33,130 nucleotides of DNA from Desulfococcaceae bacterium HSG8 (GTDB lineage Bacteria > Desulfobacterota > Desulfobacteria > Desulfobacterales > 4be13). Shown here in pieces: positions 33,007 through 33,130 of this stretch. The notes beneath the pieces were generated by a model. It searched no databases, was not told the origin of the DNA, and was given only the letters and a program-made list of their open reading frames with translations. Position 1 is the first letter of the stretch. Each line of letters begins with the position of its first letter. A program made the translations under genes and the position numbers. Where the stretch lies: contig JAUCGG010000036.1 in the NCBI GenBank assembly GCA_030378015.1, positions 1 to 33,130 on the forward strand. Direction: 5' to 3'.

Positions 33007-33130
33007 AATAGCACCTCCTATGGATTCTTTTGTTTATATCAAGAATTAAAGCAATCAGATATCGCATCTAAAATAATCAGAAGCCACTTGCTTTGGTAAC
33101 TGAAATTCTAACTTATTATACTTATAATTA
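33007..33130. other. Leader region of the OMPP1-like gene, window edge
   Basis: AT-rich sequence with AGGAGG at 33014-33019 (minus strand) serving the OMPP1-like gene. A promoter for the cluster is expected here or beyond, but I cannot point to one confidently. Confidence 0.4.

Overview
The window looks like chromosome from a Gram-negative, anaerobic, surface-elaborate bacterium. The best guess is a sulfate-reducing Desulfobacterota of the Desulfonema / multicellular magnetotactic type. The signs are a C-terminal fragment of an aldehyde:ferredoxin oxidoreductase, a CHAT-protease/sigma-factor cassette, exported proteins with cohesin and dockerin modules, an OMPP1/FadL-type porin, and intergenic spaces packed with palindromic and heptanucleotide repeats. 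This assignment is inference from gene content; no rRNA or other marker is present.

Left part (1-6.7 kb): ordinary single genes separated by repeats. They are a QueG-like double 4Fe-4S protein (minus strand), a GlxA-type AraC regulator, an MltD-like lytic transglycosylase, a CBS-pair protein followed closely by a UspA stress protein, and an MFS exporter. Almost every gap holds an inverted-repeat element or a run of 7-bp repeats.

Middle-left (6.7-9.3 kb): a gene-poor repeat island. Its centrepiece is a 577-bp unit made of two near-identical, self-complementary ~235-bp copies, flanked by a perfect 9-bp direct repeat, which marks a transposition event. Beside it lies a truncated aldehyde:ferredoxin oxidoreductase gene that still has its terminator.

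Middle (9.3-14.4 kb, plus strand): a four-gene cassette of a lipoprotein with a CsgG/FlgO-like C-terminal domain, a sigma-70-family factor, a soluble zinc-finger anti-sigma-like protein, and a membrane-anchored CHAT (caspase-like) protease with an extracytoplasmic tail. The arrangement suggests envelope sensing, proteolysis of the anti-sigma factor, and sigma release. This is the most interesting candidate system in the window.

Right part (14.5-33 kb, minus strand): eight consecutive genes for exported proteins. In transcription order they are an OMPP1/FadL-like outer-membrane protein (apparently starting at AUU), a small secreted protein, a beta-helix/TSP3/dockerin protein, a short SdrD-like/dockerin protein, a 1982-residue multidomain protein with both cohesin and dockerin, a free cohesin, a cohesin plus nine cadherin repeats plus dockerin protein, and a DUF4114 protein with a degenerate dockerin-like end. 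Cohesins and dockerins occur together with no recognisable glycoside hydrolase, so the set looks like a calcium-dependent self-assembling surface matrix rather than a cellulosome. The convergent CHAT/sigma cassette may control it; that link is inferred only from adjacency.
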